A stretch of 64,000 nt of DNA, taken from assembly GCA_964019695.1 (NCBI GenBank), contig OZ026514.1, positions 8,122,751 to 8,186,750 of the forward strand. Reading direction: 5' to 3'. The position numbers and the translations under genes were made by a program. Shown piece after piece: positions 51,190 to 60,935 of this stretch. Source of the stretch: Loripinus fragilis. Lineage: Eukaryota > Mollusca > Bivalvia > Lucinida > Lucinidae. Position 1 is the stretch's first letter; every line of letters starts with the position of its first letter. The notes under the pieces are model-generated. The model saw nothing but the letters and a program-made list of their open reading frames with translations. It had not been told where the DNA came from and did no database searches.

Positions 51190-52440
51190 GGTGGACGAAT
51201 TCGGGCAGGAAAACTTTTCAGCTTTTCCTACGATTCCAGTACTGTGATATTACTATGTGGATAATAGAAGAAGAAATTCCCCAGGACTTGAAGATTATGG
51301 ACAATGTTTGATGAAGATTCAGTTCACTCAAATAAATGTGAACACTAATTTGATGCTGTCTTCTATGATGAAAGAATTGCACCATTTATTTGGCTCATCA
51401 TAAATGGGCACTTCAAATTTTGGATGTGATGTCAGTGCTTCTCTTTGCTGTTTACTTGGCTGGACTCAATGGAAACTTGGAACTTTATAAGAAGAAAAAA
51501 AACAACTATACACTTTTTAGGAATATTTACACTATTAACACTTCCATTCTTTTATTCTGCTCATATTTTTGTATGTATGTATATATTTATGTCTATATTT
51601 TCATGTTTAATTGTACATGTCCTCCATTCTAATTTTTTTTTGAAATATTTGGAATTCTCTTCATAAAAAAACAGCTTTTATAACTGATTTATAACAATAA
51701 TAATAATAATTTATCAGAATGAAGTTGATTTTGATTTTCAGTTGAAAATATGACCATGTCAGTAGCATAAATTAAGCAAAATATACTATACCGTATTTAC
51801 CCTAAATACTTGCACATCAATAATAACAATTACAAGTAAATAAATTGAACATTTTCATGCACAGAGATGGTATTAAGTGATTTCAGCTTAATTGTTTGTA
51901 CTAGCCAAAAGAATTATGCTGTTATCTGAAGTAAGGTTTATACAGAGGACTGATCCCCCTCTTCCTATGAACTGAATTTCGGTCCACTTTCACATCTAAT
52001 GTGTCATTCACAGATTAATCACAAGGATACATTTATGAAAATCTGTTATGATAGAAGTGAGAGTTTAAGACATTAAAATTAAGCTAACTTGTTGGTCAAA
52101 ATACATGATGCCATTAATGCATTAGACCAATATATTACTTAAGAGGTACACAAGTAATGGTTTGTAATGCAGAGGGTGAGCATGCATGGGGAATAATTAT
52201 ATAAATCATAAGGTGGCACTGCTGAAATTGCCTTATGGATAAGAATACATACACAAAAACATAAAAGACCACAAGTTGACTTAAATGTCTTGCAACAATA
52301 TACACTCACTAGCAACAGGCAAAGAGAGTGTTGAACTTTTGCATGGATGTATCTCTTGTGATGAAATAAAAAAAATGATAGTTAAAAAAAAATCATTAAT
52401 TATACCTTGCTGTTTTGGGGACAAAACATTTTCAAAAGGG
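51190..52440. other. MULE interior, no gene recognised
   Basis: AT-rich DNA between the two direct repeats. It has (AAT)n near 51690-51710 and small open frames without recognisable domains (for example 52285-52467). If the direct repeats were LTRs this 1.25 kb would be the internal region, but I see no gag, pol or primer-binding site. Confidence 0.4.
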
Positions 52441-52449
52441 CGAGAATTT

Positions 52450-53006
52450 GTGACAGGGGAAAAATAGGTCTCATTGCATTACATTTAAATTTCATGAATC
52501 TTGGTCTTTTTATGTTAAATGCGGTATCAGGTAGTTGAGTCAAATCTTGTATGTATGTCCAAGACAGATGTACTATAATTGCTAAATATTCTATCTATAA
52601 TTTTACCAATACAACTTCATTGTTATGGTCAGGAAATAGAACTAAAACACTAAATTATTCAGAAGTTGCAATTAGGACAATATGTCTTTAGATTTGTCTT
52701 TTTGCAGAAAGTTGTACTCTCTCAGCAGATAGTCAGTTTAAGATAGATTTTGGAAAGGACAGGTCATAGTTTTAAAGTGAAGAAACCCAAGAAAATCAAA
52801 ATGTGACTATACTTAATCAAGAGATTGCAAGGGGCCTGGCCCCTTGCCTAGCTATAAGGTGGAGGATGGACATGTACAGTTAATTTGCTAACAATGTTTT
52901 GCTGTAAAATAAACTTATTAAATATGTGAAACTCATTGGACTCGCCTCTCACTTATAATTCTAAAATGAAGAAGAAACATTCAGTTATACGAAAAACCTT
53001 CTTATA
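52450..53006 (+). repeat. Direct repeat, copy 2
   Basis: Second copy; 52817-53006 is identical by eye to 50994-51183. Just beyond, 'GTTTGGTCACGGGGGGG' (53067-53083) is the inverse of 'CCCCCCCGTGACCAAAC' at 50618-50634, so the pair also has inverted outer flanks. Confidence 0.88.
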
Positions 53007-53184
53007 TAATCCTTTTGCATACAGTTGTAGTTTTACATTTCACACATCATATAAAAACGGCGTGTTTGGTCACGGGGGGGAACGCTGTCAAAATGCTCAA
53101 AAACACTTTATTATAAAAACTTATTAGAAACTTATTTTGTAAAAACCTGTAGGTAAATATCAATTTGCAATGGCATATATCAGG

Positions 53185-53370
53185 GCTTTAGTTATGAGTG
53201 CTTACAAAGAAATTAATTGTCCTATTTCTTAACCAAAACATTATGATGTGGGTACTCAAAAGAACCGTCGCAATGAGACGGTTCTTTTAAGCACCAAAAT
53301 TATAGGTTAAATCTGATGTGTAAGAAAATATAACGATTTTACGCTAAAAAATTGTGTTTATCTGGACTAT
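53185..53370. mobile_element. MITE family 1 copy inside the MULE
   Basis: 'TATTTCTTAACCAAAACATT', 'GGGTACTCAAAAGAACCGTC' and 'GAGACGGTTCTTTTAAGCAC' form the family palindrome; ends 'TTGTGTTTATCTGGAC'. Confidence 0.85.
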
Positions 53371-53379
53371 GATTTATAC

Positions 53380-54770
53380 AGTATATAGATATGATACACC
53401 TCAGTGCACAAGTCGCACTGGTTGATCTGGAAACATTACAGGTAATAGTCAAAAGTAATTGACAGCACACTTCTTTAGACGAAACAATGCAATCTTCTCA
53501 ACCCGAATTTTATGCAAACGCAGCACTTTTGTCTCAAGTTTTAGCCGCAAACATTATATTAATATGTATGTAGGTGATTACTCAACGAAACTTTGACTTT
53601 CTGTGAAATAAAATTTGGTCACAAAAAATACCCCCACCCCCCCAAACCCTAAAGTCCTGGCATAATTATGCAATATTTTCAAAATAGTTTTATTTTGTTA
53701 GATGCACTTAATGTAAGGGTCTCATTTAAGCACAAAACTATAGTTGTCAGTTATGCATTATGCTAGCCACAGGCTGTCAAAATTTGGGCAGATTGAATAG
53801 GAAACTGTCCGAGGTCCTTAGCCTATCGAAACCAATTTGAGCGACATAAACACAATTTCTTTTACAGAAGTCTATATTTGTGTGCTCAAAATTTTATTAT
53901 AAAATATTAGAATTGAAGGGTGACACTAACAACAAGAATTTCCTTATGAATCAGTAAACTGTGAAGTCGACGCTAAGACGAAATCAGTATATAACAAAAA
54001 TTGCAAGCATCGGTAAAATGCCATTCTCCGTAATGAATTTAAATACTTTATTTTTTGTAGAACATTTCTGCAGAATAATGGATTTCGGCTAAAGACCCAT
54101 TTGCTACATTTTCCATGGTCAAACGTGTTTGTTTTTTCCGTGCTCCTTGGAACTGAGTATAAAATTTTAAATTTTATTATGACGTTATTGAATGAATGAA
54201 TGAAAAGACGGACGGACGGGCGGATGGATGGATGGACGGATGGGTGGATGGATGCATTGAATTGTTCGCGGCGGTAAGGCATTAAAGACAACCGATAATC
54301 CATTGATCCTTGATTAGGCAATATGATTACTACCGACACGGTCACCAGGTGTGATGACTATTATCTTCTTTAATTGTAATAGGTGTGAATTGCCACCGTT
54401 GGCTGTAAACGGTTCAAATGAACACAGAATACCCAACCTTTGATCTCCATTTAAAGTACCCTTTCCTGATTAAGAGACATGCTTTACATGTTTTGATGTT
54501 AGCATTTCAAAGAATTTTTGTTTTTTAAGGAATGGCAAATTTGTACTTTAAAGGAGACACCGACTTTGACTGCGTATAAAACCTAATCTCTCTTATGTAG
54601 CAGCACTTTGATTATATCTATCGTGCTCACAGGAATAGTTTTAATTAATTTTCTGCGTGTTATAATAGCATATTTTTTTGAAAAAGATAGTGACTTTTCT
54701 GTGCAAGCCTAATGGAATTTAGATATGTGTTTTATCTTTTGTCCTGAAAGATAGTGTGTTTCAGTGTGAA
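53380..54770. other. MULE interior upstream of transposase
   Basis: No gene recognised. A short GACG/GATG microsatellite lies at 54207-54255. The last ~100 bp before 54773 would hold the transposase promoter; no clear TATA box was chosen. Confidence 0.4.
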
Positions 54771-54772
54771 TT

Positions 54773-56457
54773 ATGATGTCGGATTCATTTCCTTGTTCTG
54801 TCTGCGAGAATCAGTGTGATGACCACTGCATCCAGTGTGATGTAAGTATTCATTAAATAGCTTGGTTGTTCTGTGGGTAGGCAAAGAACGGAAACATGCA
54901 GGGAAGACTCAGATCAAAACGTCCAGCAATACCTTCAGCCATAGCAATTGTTGAATACATTGGAAAATATCCCGGGAGAGGATTCCATGGCAATGTGAAA
55001 GACAAGGAGAGGAGTGCCCCCTTCGTCAGAACTAAACCCAAAGTGATGGATAAATTGAAATCTGAGCTGAAACATTGTTCAGTAAAAGACGTTGACCGAC
55101 AGCTAAATAGAGAAACTCCTGATGACTTTGAGAAACACAAGAACGAAAAACAACTTAGGAATGCTAAATACAACTTATCCAATGAAGAACATACTAGAGG
55201 CATGTAAAACATTGCTGACCAGATAATCTGTGTAGAAGAAATGACAAAAAACCACGAATTTGTTCAGAGTGTCAAGCACATCAACGGAATGAACCATCCT
55301 GTAATTACGTTATTTACGAGTCAACAAATTAATGACATCAAACGATTCTGCTGTAGGGAAGATACTGGTGTCCTAGGAATGGACAAAACATACAACCTTG
55401 GGGAGTTCCATGTTACTCCTACCGTATATAAGGATACTTCGGTTAAAAGACGGGACGGATCTAAAGGCCACCCCATCTGCTTTGGACCGACGTTCATACA
55501 CCAGAGCTCTACAACTAAAGCATACCAATCATTCCTGCATGATATATAGACAACTTGACTGACAATGATATCACAAACCTGACAGTTGGTACGGACGAGG
55601 AACTAGCCTTTAAGAACGGGATCAAAAGATGCTTCAATGGCTCAACACATGTCCTTTGCACACGCCACTTAAAAGAAAATACAAAGCGACAAATGCAAAA
55701 CCAAATTGGCTACCCAGAATCAAACAGAGTTGAGGTAAACAACGCTATCTTCGGCAAGAATGGAATAATAGGTCATATAGACATAGACACATTTGAATAC
55801 AGACTTGGTAACATACGAAGCTTGATAGATGAGCATGACAGCAAGGTGGGGGAAAAGAAGTTCAGGACATATTTTGAGAACAAGCTGTATCCATTACTAA
55901 TGCAGCACGTCATCGAACCTGTCAGAAATGGCAAAGTTTGTGTGGGATGGACGAACAACAATTGTAAGAGTGCCAATCATGTTTTAAAGTCTGCTACCAA
56001 ATGGAAGGTACAGGACCTTCCAAACTTCATTGAAAAATTATTCAAAATCATAAAAGGGGACCAAGAAGACAGATGCAGAGCAATTCTACAGACGGGTAGT
56101 TATCTACTCGATGACAAACATCATGAAATGGATGTCAGCCAGTGGGCAACTTTATCTAAAGAATGTCAGCGGAAGCCATTAAAGCGCTCTCTAACAGACA
56201 TGGGGAAAGCAAGTAGTAATACTGTTGTGTCAACTGATGGTAACAGAACTGTCCTAAAAACTCCCTCAGCAGGTCGTAAACCAGGTCAACGTAAGAGAAA
56301 ACGTGCAGAACGCTCCAGAACCCCGACATCTAAAAGGAGATTGTCCGTTTGTGACGCTGATGTCATTCAGGTACATTGTACGTCAGCAAGGGGGGTTTTC
56401 AGACCCTACCGGGTGTACAACACACTGACGTCTAAGATATCTTGCTACAATGTTTGA
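54773..56457 (+). pseudogene. MULE transposase, disrupted
   Basis: An initial segment (54776-54841) encodes 'MSDSFPCSVCENQCDDHCIQ', a Cys/His-rich zinc-binding-like start, and ends GAT|GTAAGT; in-frame text resumes at 54881 after TAG, implying a 39-nt intron. The frame then runs to 55549, apart from one TAA at 55205-55207. It includes 'VLGMDKTYNLGEFHVTPTVY' (first Asp of the DDE site) and 'GPTFIHQSSTTKAYQSF'. An extra dinucleotide in the TA run at 55542-55548 shifts the frame. The next frame carries 'LTVGTDEELAFKNGIKRCF' (second Asp) and 'HVLCTRHLKEN', the MULE C-x2-H between second Asp and Glu. 'NNNCKSANHVLK' has Lys where relatives commonly have Glu in N-x-x-E-S-x-N. The basic tail 'GQRKRKRAERSRTPTSKRR' could be nuclear-targeting. 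It lies centrally in the 13-kb element, so it probably mobilised this family. Confidence 0.87.
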
Positions 56458-56907
56458 TACTCTTATCTGGAGGCATTAACTCACAGAAATACGTCGGTAA
56501 GGGGGATTTTCTGATCCTACCGGGTGTACAACACACCGACGTTTTAAAATAAGTTTTTGCGCGCTAAAAAGAACTTTCTCATCGATTATAAATGTGTTGT
56601 GTGTGCTAAAGAGAATCCTCTCACTGAGAAGGTTCTTTTGAGTACCCAAAACCTGTGTTATTTATGAAAATTAATGATCAACTATGCACTATTAACTATT
56701 GAACGTTAGTAAGGGGAATCTCCTGATACCACCGGGTGTACAACACACTGACGCAAGTCACAACAGAGGTGCCATACAGTATCACATGTCAGTAAGGGGG
56801 GTCTTCGGATCCTACTGGGTGTACAACACGCTGACGTAGATCACAACAGATGTATTATATCAGTAAGGGGAGTCTTCGGATTCCACCGGGTGTACAACAC
56901 GCTGATG
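56381..56907 (+). repeat. Five 50-nt hairpin repeats with covarying stems
   Basis: Units at 56381-56430, 56492-56541, 56704-56753, 56787-56836 and 56858-56907 are each exactly 50 nt. They share '.AGTAAGGGG' after the 5' arm and 'CCGGGTGTACAACAC' before the 3' arm. The 6-bp terminal arms pair in every unit despite changes: CGTCAG/CTGACG, CGTCGG/CCGACG, CGTTAG/CTGACG, TGTCAG/CTGACG, TATCAG/CTGATG. Inside, GG..C-TTCG-G..CC hairpins (units 4, 5) and GTGT-ACA-ACAC can form. The first unit overlaps the end of the transposase frame. Confidence 0.85.
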
Positions 56908-57263
56908 TAAAAATCAACCTTAAAGAGCCGGAAGACCAGCTACATGCCACAAGAAGATTTGAACAACACCCCGATCGTAAATATGGGAAACTGTTTTAAC
57001 TAAATGAATACAGTTGCTCTTATTTGTACTTACGGGGCTGTTTGTTAAAAGCAGCAGGAAGGTGATTTTCAGAAGGGATATTCGAGGATGTAGGTTCCAG
57101 ATATTCTGCAAATGTATGTAAGAAATTGTATTTAACCTATACGGATTAGATGGTAAGTGTTTTTTCTCGTATAAATTTATACTCTACTTTAGGTATAAAC
57201 ACTTAGTTGATGAGGGAGAAGAGAGGATCCGAATACCACTCAAAGAGGGCCATCATCTGCACA

Positions 57264-57297
57264 CCAGCGAAACGCCATTTAAATGGCGTTTCGCTGG
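57264..57297. repeat. Perfect 34-bp palindrome
   Basis: CCAGCGAAACGCCATTT followed by its exact reverse complement AAATGGCGTTTCGCTGG, with no loop. It sits between the transposase and the right inverted-repeat arm of the MULE. Confidence 0.95.
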
Positions 57298-57479
57298 CGG
57301 GCTGATGTTGGCCCAACATTGAATGCTTGTTTGGTACATTGGTAGCTTCGTGATTTTTCACGGGATCCGGACTAAATAAACCCAATATTTTTATTAGTTT
57401 CCAGGGGGTCCCCTCTGAATCTGCCCATGATTTTATGGGCTTATTTTGTAAAAAAAGGTAGATTTCGTGGAAATACGGA

Positions 57480-58046
57480 CTTAGAAACATCCGTCAATTA
57501 TTCTTCAAAATCATCCAACAATTTCAATATTTATCTAGTATAGACCCACATTTAATCAAATGTAAAAATTAAAATATTAATTTACACAATTGTTTTGGTT
57601 TTAAGGGCTAATTTCTTCACAAATGAGTTGATTTTGAGGGATAGAAATTATATATATCTGTCAATTATTCGACAAAATCAACCCCAAAAACTATTTTTCT
57701 TGCATGATGTCTTGTTTACTATTGTAAATTTACATATTTAATCGTATGGTAAAGAATACAAATCAATTTACACCAATATTATAGCCTTTATAGCTTGATT
57801 TTGGCAGAGATTTCAGCAAAGAAATTTGATACCGCGGTTTTACGGAATACATTTTTACCCTAAGCAAAATATGACAAAATCAAGCCTCAACTTTAATTAT
57901 TTTGCGGGAATTTTTGCATACTCCTGCAAAACCACATTTTTAATCATAATGGTAAAGAACAGTATCATCTTTTATCAAATAATTGGGTTTTATAGCCTGA
58001 TTTCGGCAAAGAAGTTAGATACCACGATACAACAGAGTTATATCGT
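57480..58046. repeat. Right inverted-repeat arm of the MULE, inner part
   Basis: Inverted counterparts of the left-arm subrepeats: 'CAAAATCAACCCC' (57673), 'AGCTTGATTTTGGCAGAGATT', 'GATACCGCGGTTTTACGG', 'CAAAATCAAGCC' (57879), 'AGCCTGATTTCGGCAAAG' and 'GATACCACGATA'. The outermost unit is displaced to 62318-62529 by an insertion. Confidence 0.75.
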
Positions 58047-58194
58047 CAAATACCCTACAATCGCCAGCTCCATACGTCCGCCATGTTTGTTGTTTACTCT
58101 GTAATATCGCGAAATCTTGAGTGCGTGCGAGAGTGACTGTGGGAATTTTTTAACGGAAGTGAAAACACTGCTAGGAAAAGTTGACCCTGTCAAA

Positions 58195-58665
58195 ATGAGG
58201 CACAAACAGTTAAGTACAGCATATTTAACTTGAGATAGCTTATTTTACTCACTTTTACTTATGTCCAAAAATGCCCCTTCACAACTCACATGATTTTCTA
58301 AAATTCCGAAGTTTGGGCAAAATTGAAGCCGGTCGTCTGCAATGTTGACATTTTATGAATGGAAGTCATGTGGTAGCGTGACACAATTATTAGGCCAAGC
58401 TATTTTAATATTGATTTTTTGTAGCTTGGGTTCTTAGAATAGAACACATTTTTATGATGTTTCTTGTGTGTTTTTTCTTGCCCGTTTTCTGAGACAAAAC
58501 CTCAACAAATTCTGCACCAGAACAGATTTCAGAACCCCAAAAAGTTTTACACCCATGATGCACTGACAAGTGCCTACTTTCAGTGTGTAGAAAATAAGAT
58601 GCCAGTGAGAAAAGCTGCAAAACTGTACAACATACCCCACACCACTTTGAGAGACAGGCTGTCCG
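58195..58665 (+). CDS. Partial gene with pipsqueak-type helix-turn-helix exon
   Basis: Exon 2 (58526-58665) encodes a psq-type HTH: 'YTHDALTSAYFQCVENKMPV' then 'RKAAKLYNIPHTTLRDRLSG'. It has the usual pattern K-x-Y-x-x-x-x-L-x-x-A, then R-x-A-A-x-x-(Y/F)-x-(I/V)-P-x-x-T-L-x-x-R. Such domains bind DNA in Pipsqueak-family factors and in CENP-B/Tigger/jerky-type transposases. A short first exon ATGAGGCACAAACA|GTTAAG (58195-58208) joins in phase to an acceptor AACAG|ATTTC at 58525. The donor G|GTAGAG is at 58665. Upstream 'CGCCATGTTTG' (58079) resembles a YY1-type promoter element. A LINE sits 32 bp after the donor and no further exon is recognised, so the gene is partial or disrupted. Confidence 0.6.
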
Positions 58666-58697
58666 GTAGAGTGCATATAGTTACTTTGCTTTTACAC

Positions 58698-60410
58698 ATT
58701 CTTTCTTTCTTTCTTTAATTACTGGCACGATCAAATTATGATCATTACGCCAGGGAGTGCGATTTTGGAATTTTGAGGAAAAAACAAAAGCAAAACAAAA
58801 CAACAAAAACAAAACAAAAAAACAAAAAAAAAAATCTTTCGGCTGTGTTTTTAACTAAATGAGGAGTGCCCTAAACTCCTCAGCAGTCTGGGAATTGACC
58901 GCCGAAGGAGAAAGACTATTCCACTGTGGAATAGTCCGGGGGAAAAAAGAGTTCTTCAGGGCATCACTGTACGTCTGGTATCTACAATATTGGGCACTGT
59001 GTGATGACCTGGTAGATTTCAAACTGCGAGCAGGGGTCAGGTACTTGTCTTTTTCTATAGACACAGCAACAGAATATATCTTATGAAAGAGAAGCAGGGA
59101 GGACCGATCCCTACGGGCCTCAAGAGATGGCCACTCAAGCTCATCAAGCATCTCGCCGACGCTACTTGTGTTACGCCATCTCCTGCAGGTCCAACGGGCT
59201 GCTTTCCTCTGAACTTTCTCTACCTGATTAATCTGAAGTTTTGAGTAAGGGCTCCAAATGGGTGCTGCATACTCTAGTTTAGGCCGAACCAAAGTTTTGT
59301 ATGCAACTTCCTTAGTACTCAGAGGTGCAAAAGCCAAATTCCTGCGAAGAAAACGAAGTGTCTTAGTTGCTTTGGAAGAAATTTCTGAAATGTGTTGACC
59401 CCAATCTATATTGTCAGAGATGGTTATGCCAAGGTATTTTGCTGACTGAACGTTTTCCAAAGTTTGGTTGTGAAGGGAGTAATCAAAGAGAATCTGTTTG
59501 TGATGCTGATGCCGAGTCACTCTCATAGAGTGACATTTGGCCACATTGAACTTCATTTGCCAATCGGCTTCCCATTGTCCTAAGTTAGTGAGGTCTTCCT
59601 GCAGTATAAAACAGTCTTGAATCGAATGTATGTTTCTATACAGGACACAGTCGTCTGTGAACAGGCGAACAGAAGACCTGATGTTATCTGGCAGGTCATT
59701 TATAAAAATAAGGAACAGGATCGGTCCTAAAACTGATCCTTGTGGTACACCGGATAACACTGGGACTGGATATGAGGCTTGACCATCTAATACTACTTTT
59801 TGAGTGCGTCCAGAGAGCCATGAGTTGATCCACTTGTGGGTGGACCCTCTTATCCCATAATAGTCCAATTTGTGTAATAGCCTCCTGTGTGGTACCTTAT
59901 CAAAGGCCTTTGCGAAATCTATTATGATCAAATCTGTCTGCTTGTGTCCACGATTCACAGTGCCATCCAGGTTGCTGAATATCGTGCACAAACTGGACAA
60001 ACTGGGTCTCGCAGGACCTCTGACTTCGGAAACCATGCTGACAGTCAGCAAGTATGCTATCTAAGGCTAAGTGCTTGTTGATGTTACTGACTAATATATG
60101 CTCTAGGGTTTTGCAGCAGATGCATGTGAGCGACACTGGTCTGTAATAAGCAGCATCATATTTTTCACCTTTTTTAAAGACCGGAGAAACATTAGCTTGT
60201 TGCCACTCATCTGGTACATCGCCCCGAGCTAAGGACTCATTAAAGATAAGTGCCAGTATTGGAGAGATCTCATTGCTACACTCTTTAAGCACTCTGGCAT
60301 TCAGTCCATCCGGGCCAGGTGCTTTGTGTACATTTAGTCCGTCCAACAGATTGGCGACCCCTTTCGGGTCAACTGTTATGTCCAATTGAAACGGTTCTTT
60401 TTTCCCCAGT
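58698..60410 (-). mobile_element. 5'-truncated CR1/Jockey-like LINE, ORF2 reverse transcriptase with one frameshift
   Basis: Two overlapping minus-strand frames make one RT. The upstream frame (60385 to about 59970) has 'HKAPGPDGLNARVLKE', 'WQQANVSPVFKKGEKYDAA' and 'YYRPVSLTCICCKTLEHIL'. The downstream frame (about 59970 to 58855) has 'IIIDFAKAFDKVPHRRLL' (motif A Asp), 'LSGVPQGSVLGPILFLIFIN' (motif B) and 'RLFTDDCVLYRN' (motif C as FTDD; the usual form in this group is F-A-D-D). It ends with 'IPQWNSLSPSAVNS'. They are out of frame at about 59970, so one indel separates them. The 3' UTR ends in (AAAG)n at 58698-58715. The start is missing (5' truncation), typical of LINE insertion. Confidence 0.9.
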
Positions 60411-60528
60411 TTAGTATTTTATTAAAGTTGAATGTTGTTAAAACCCAATATCAAAATTATGCTTGGCCTTAATTTTGAGTTTTTCCGCGGGATTAGTGTG
60501 ACGTCACTCACCTGGCAGAAGTAGGTCC

Positions 60529-60816
60529 AGGGATCATCCTAGGATGGGCCTGATCCACTTTGTGAGAAAACTATCAATGTTTTGCTAAAATTGACTTTAT
60601 TTTTGGCTGGGCCCCATATACAAGGTATTCAAATCTCATGTCAATTATGCTCTAATATGGATATTAAGGATTCTTGGGCCCGTCAAATTTTGCGAAGGGC
60701 CCATAAAAATTTCAAATGGCCCATTAAAATTTGGAAATTTGCATTTATTTGAATGGGATATGGGCCATCGGCCCATTTTAAGGGCCCATCATCATTTTGG
60801 GCTAGGATGAACCCTG
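60529..60816. mobile_element. MITE, hAT-like, 6-bp target duplication
   Basis: Ends CAGGGATCATCCTAG and CTAGGATGAACCCTG are inverted (one mismatch). A perfect TAGGTC duplication flanks it (60523-60528, 60817-60822). The interior is rich in 'GGGCCCAT' / 'ATGGGCCC' palindromes. Confidence 0.85.
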
Positions 60817-60935
60817 TAGGTCACACCCAAAATGGCGGACTTCAATTTACAATGTTTACATAAGCTTCTCCTGTCATAGTTCGATGTTGGATTGGAGTAA
60901 GAATTTATCGTGGTCGAATGCAAAAATGATGTATA

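Noticed and set aside
50640..53006. LTR retrotransposon with 540-bp LTRs
   Set aside because: Although the direct repeats look LTR-like, there is no TG...CA boundary on both copies, no primer-binding site or polypurine tract, and no gag/pol in the 1.25-kb interior.
54853..55212. Minus-strand 119-codon frame overlapping the transposase
   Set aside because: It is the shadow of the transposase reading frame on the other strand.
56381..56907. Hammerhead or other known self-cleaving ribozyme repeats
   Set aside because: The CUGANGA and GAAA core boxes of the hammerhead are missing, and the motif does not fit twister or HDV by eye.
56381..56907. Integron attC-like recombination sites
   Set aside because: Paired imperfect palindromes resemble attC superficially, but there is no integrase, no GTTRRRY core and the genome is eukaryotic.
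58464..58525. Upstream part of the open frame before the HTH exon as coding
   Set aside because: It reads through a pyrimidine-rich acceptor region. The peptide there is unrelated to the psq domain, whereas an AG acceptor at 58525 joins in phase with an upstream ATG.
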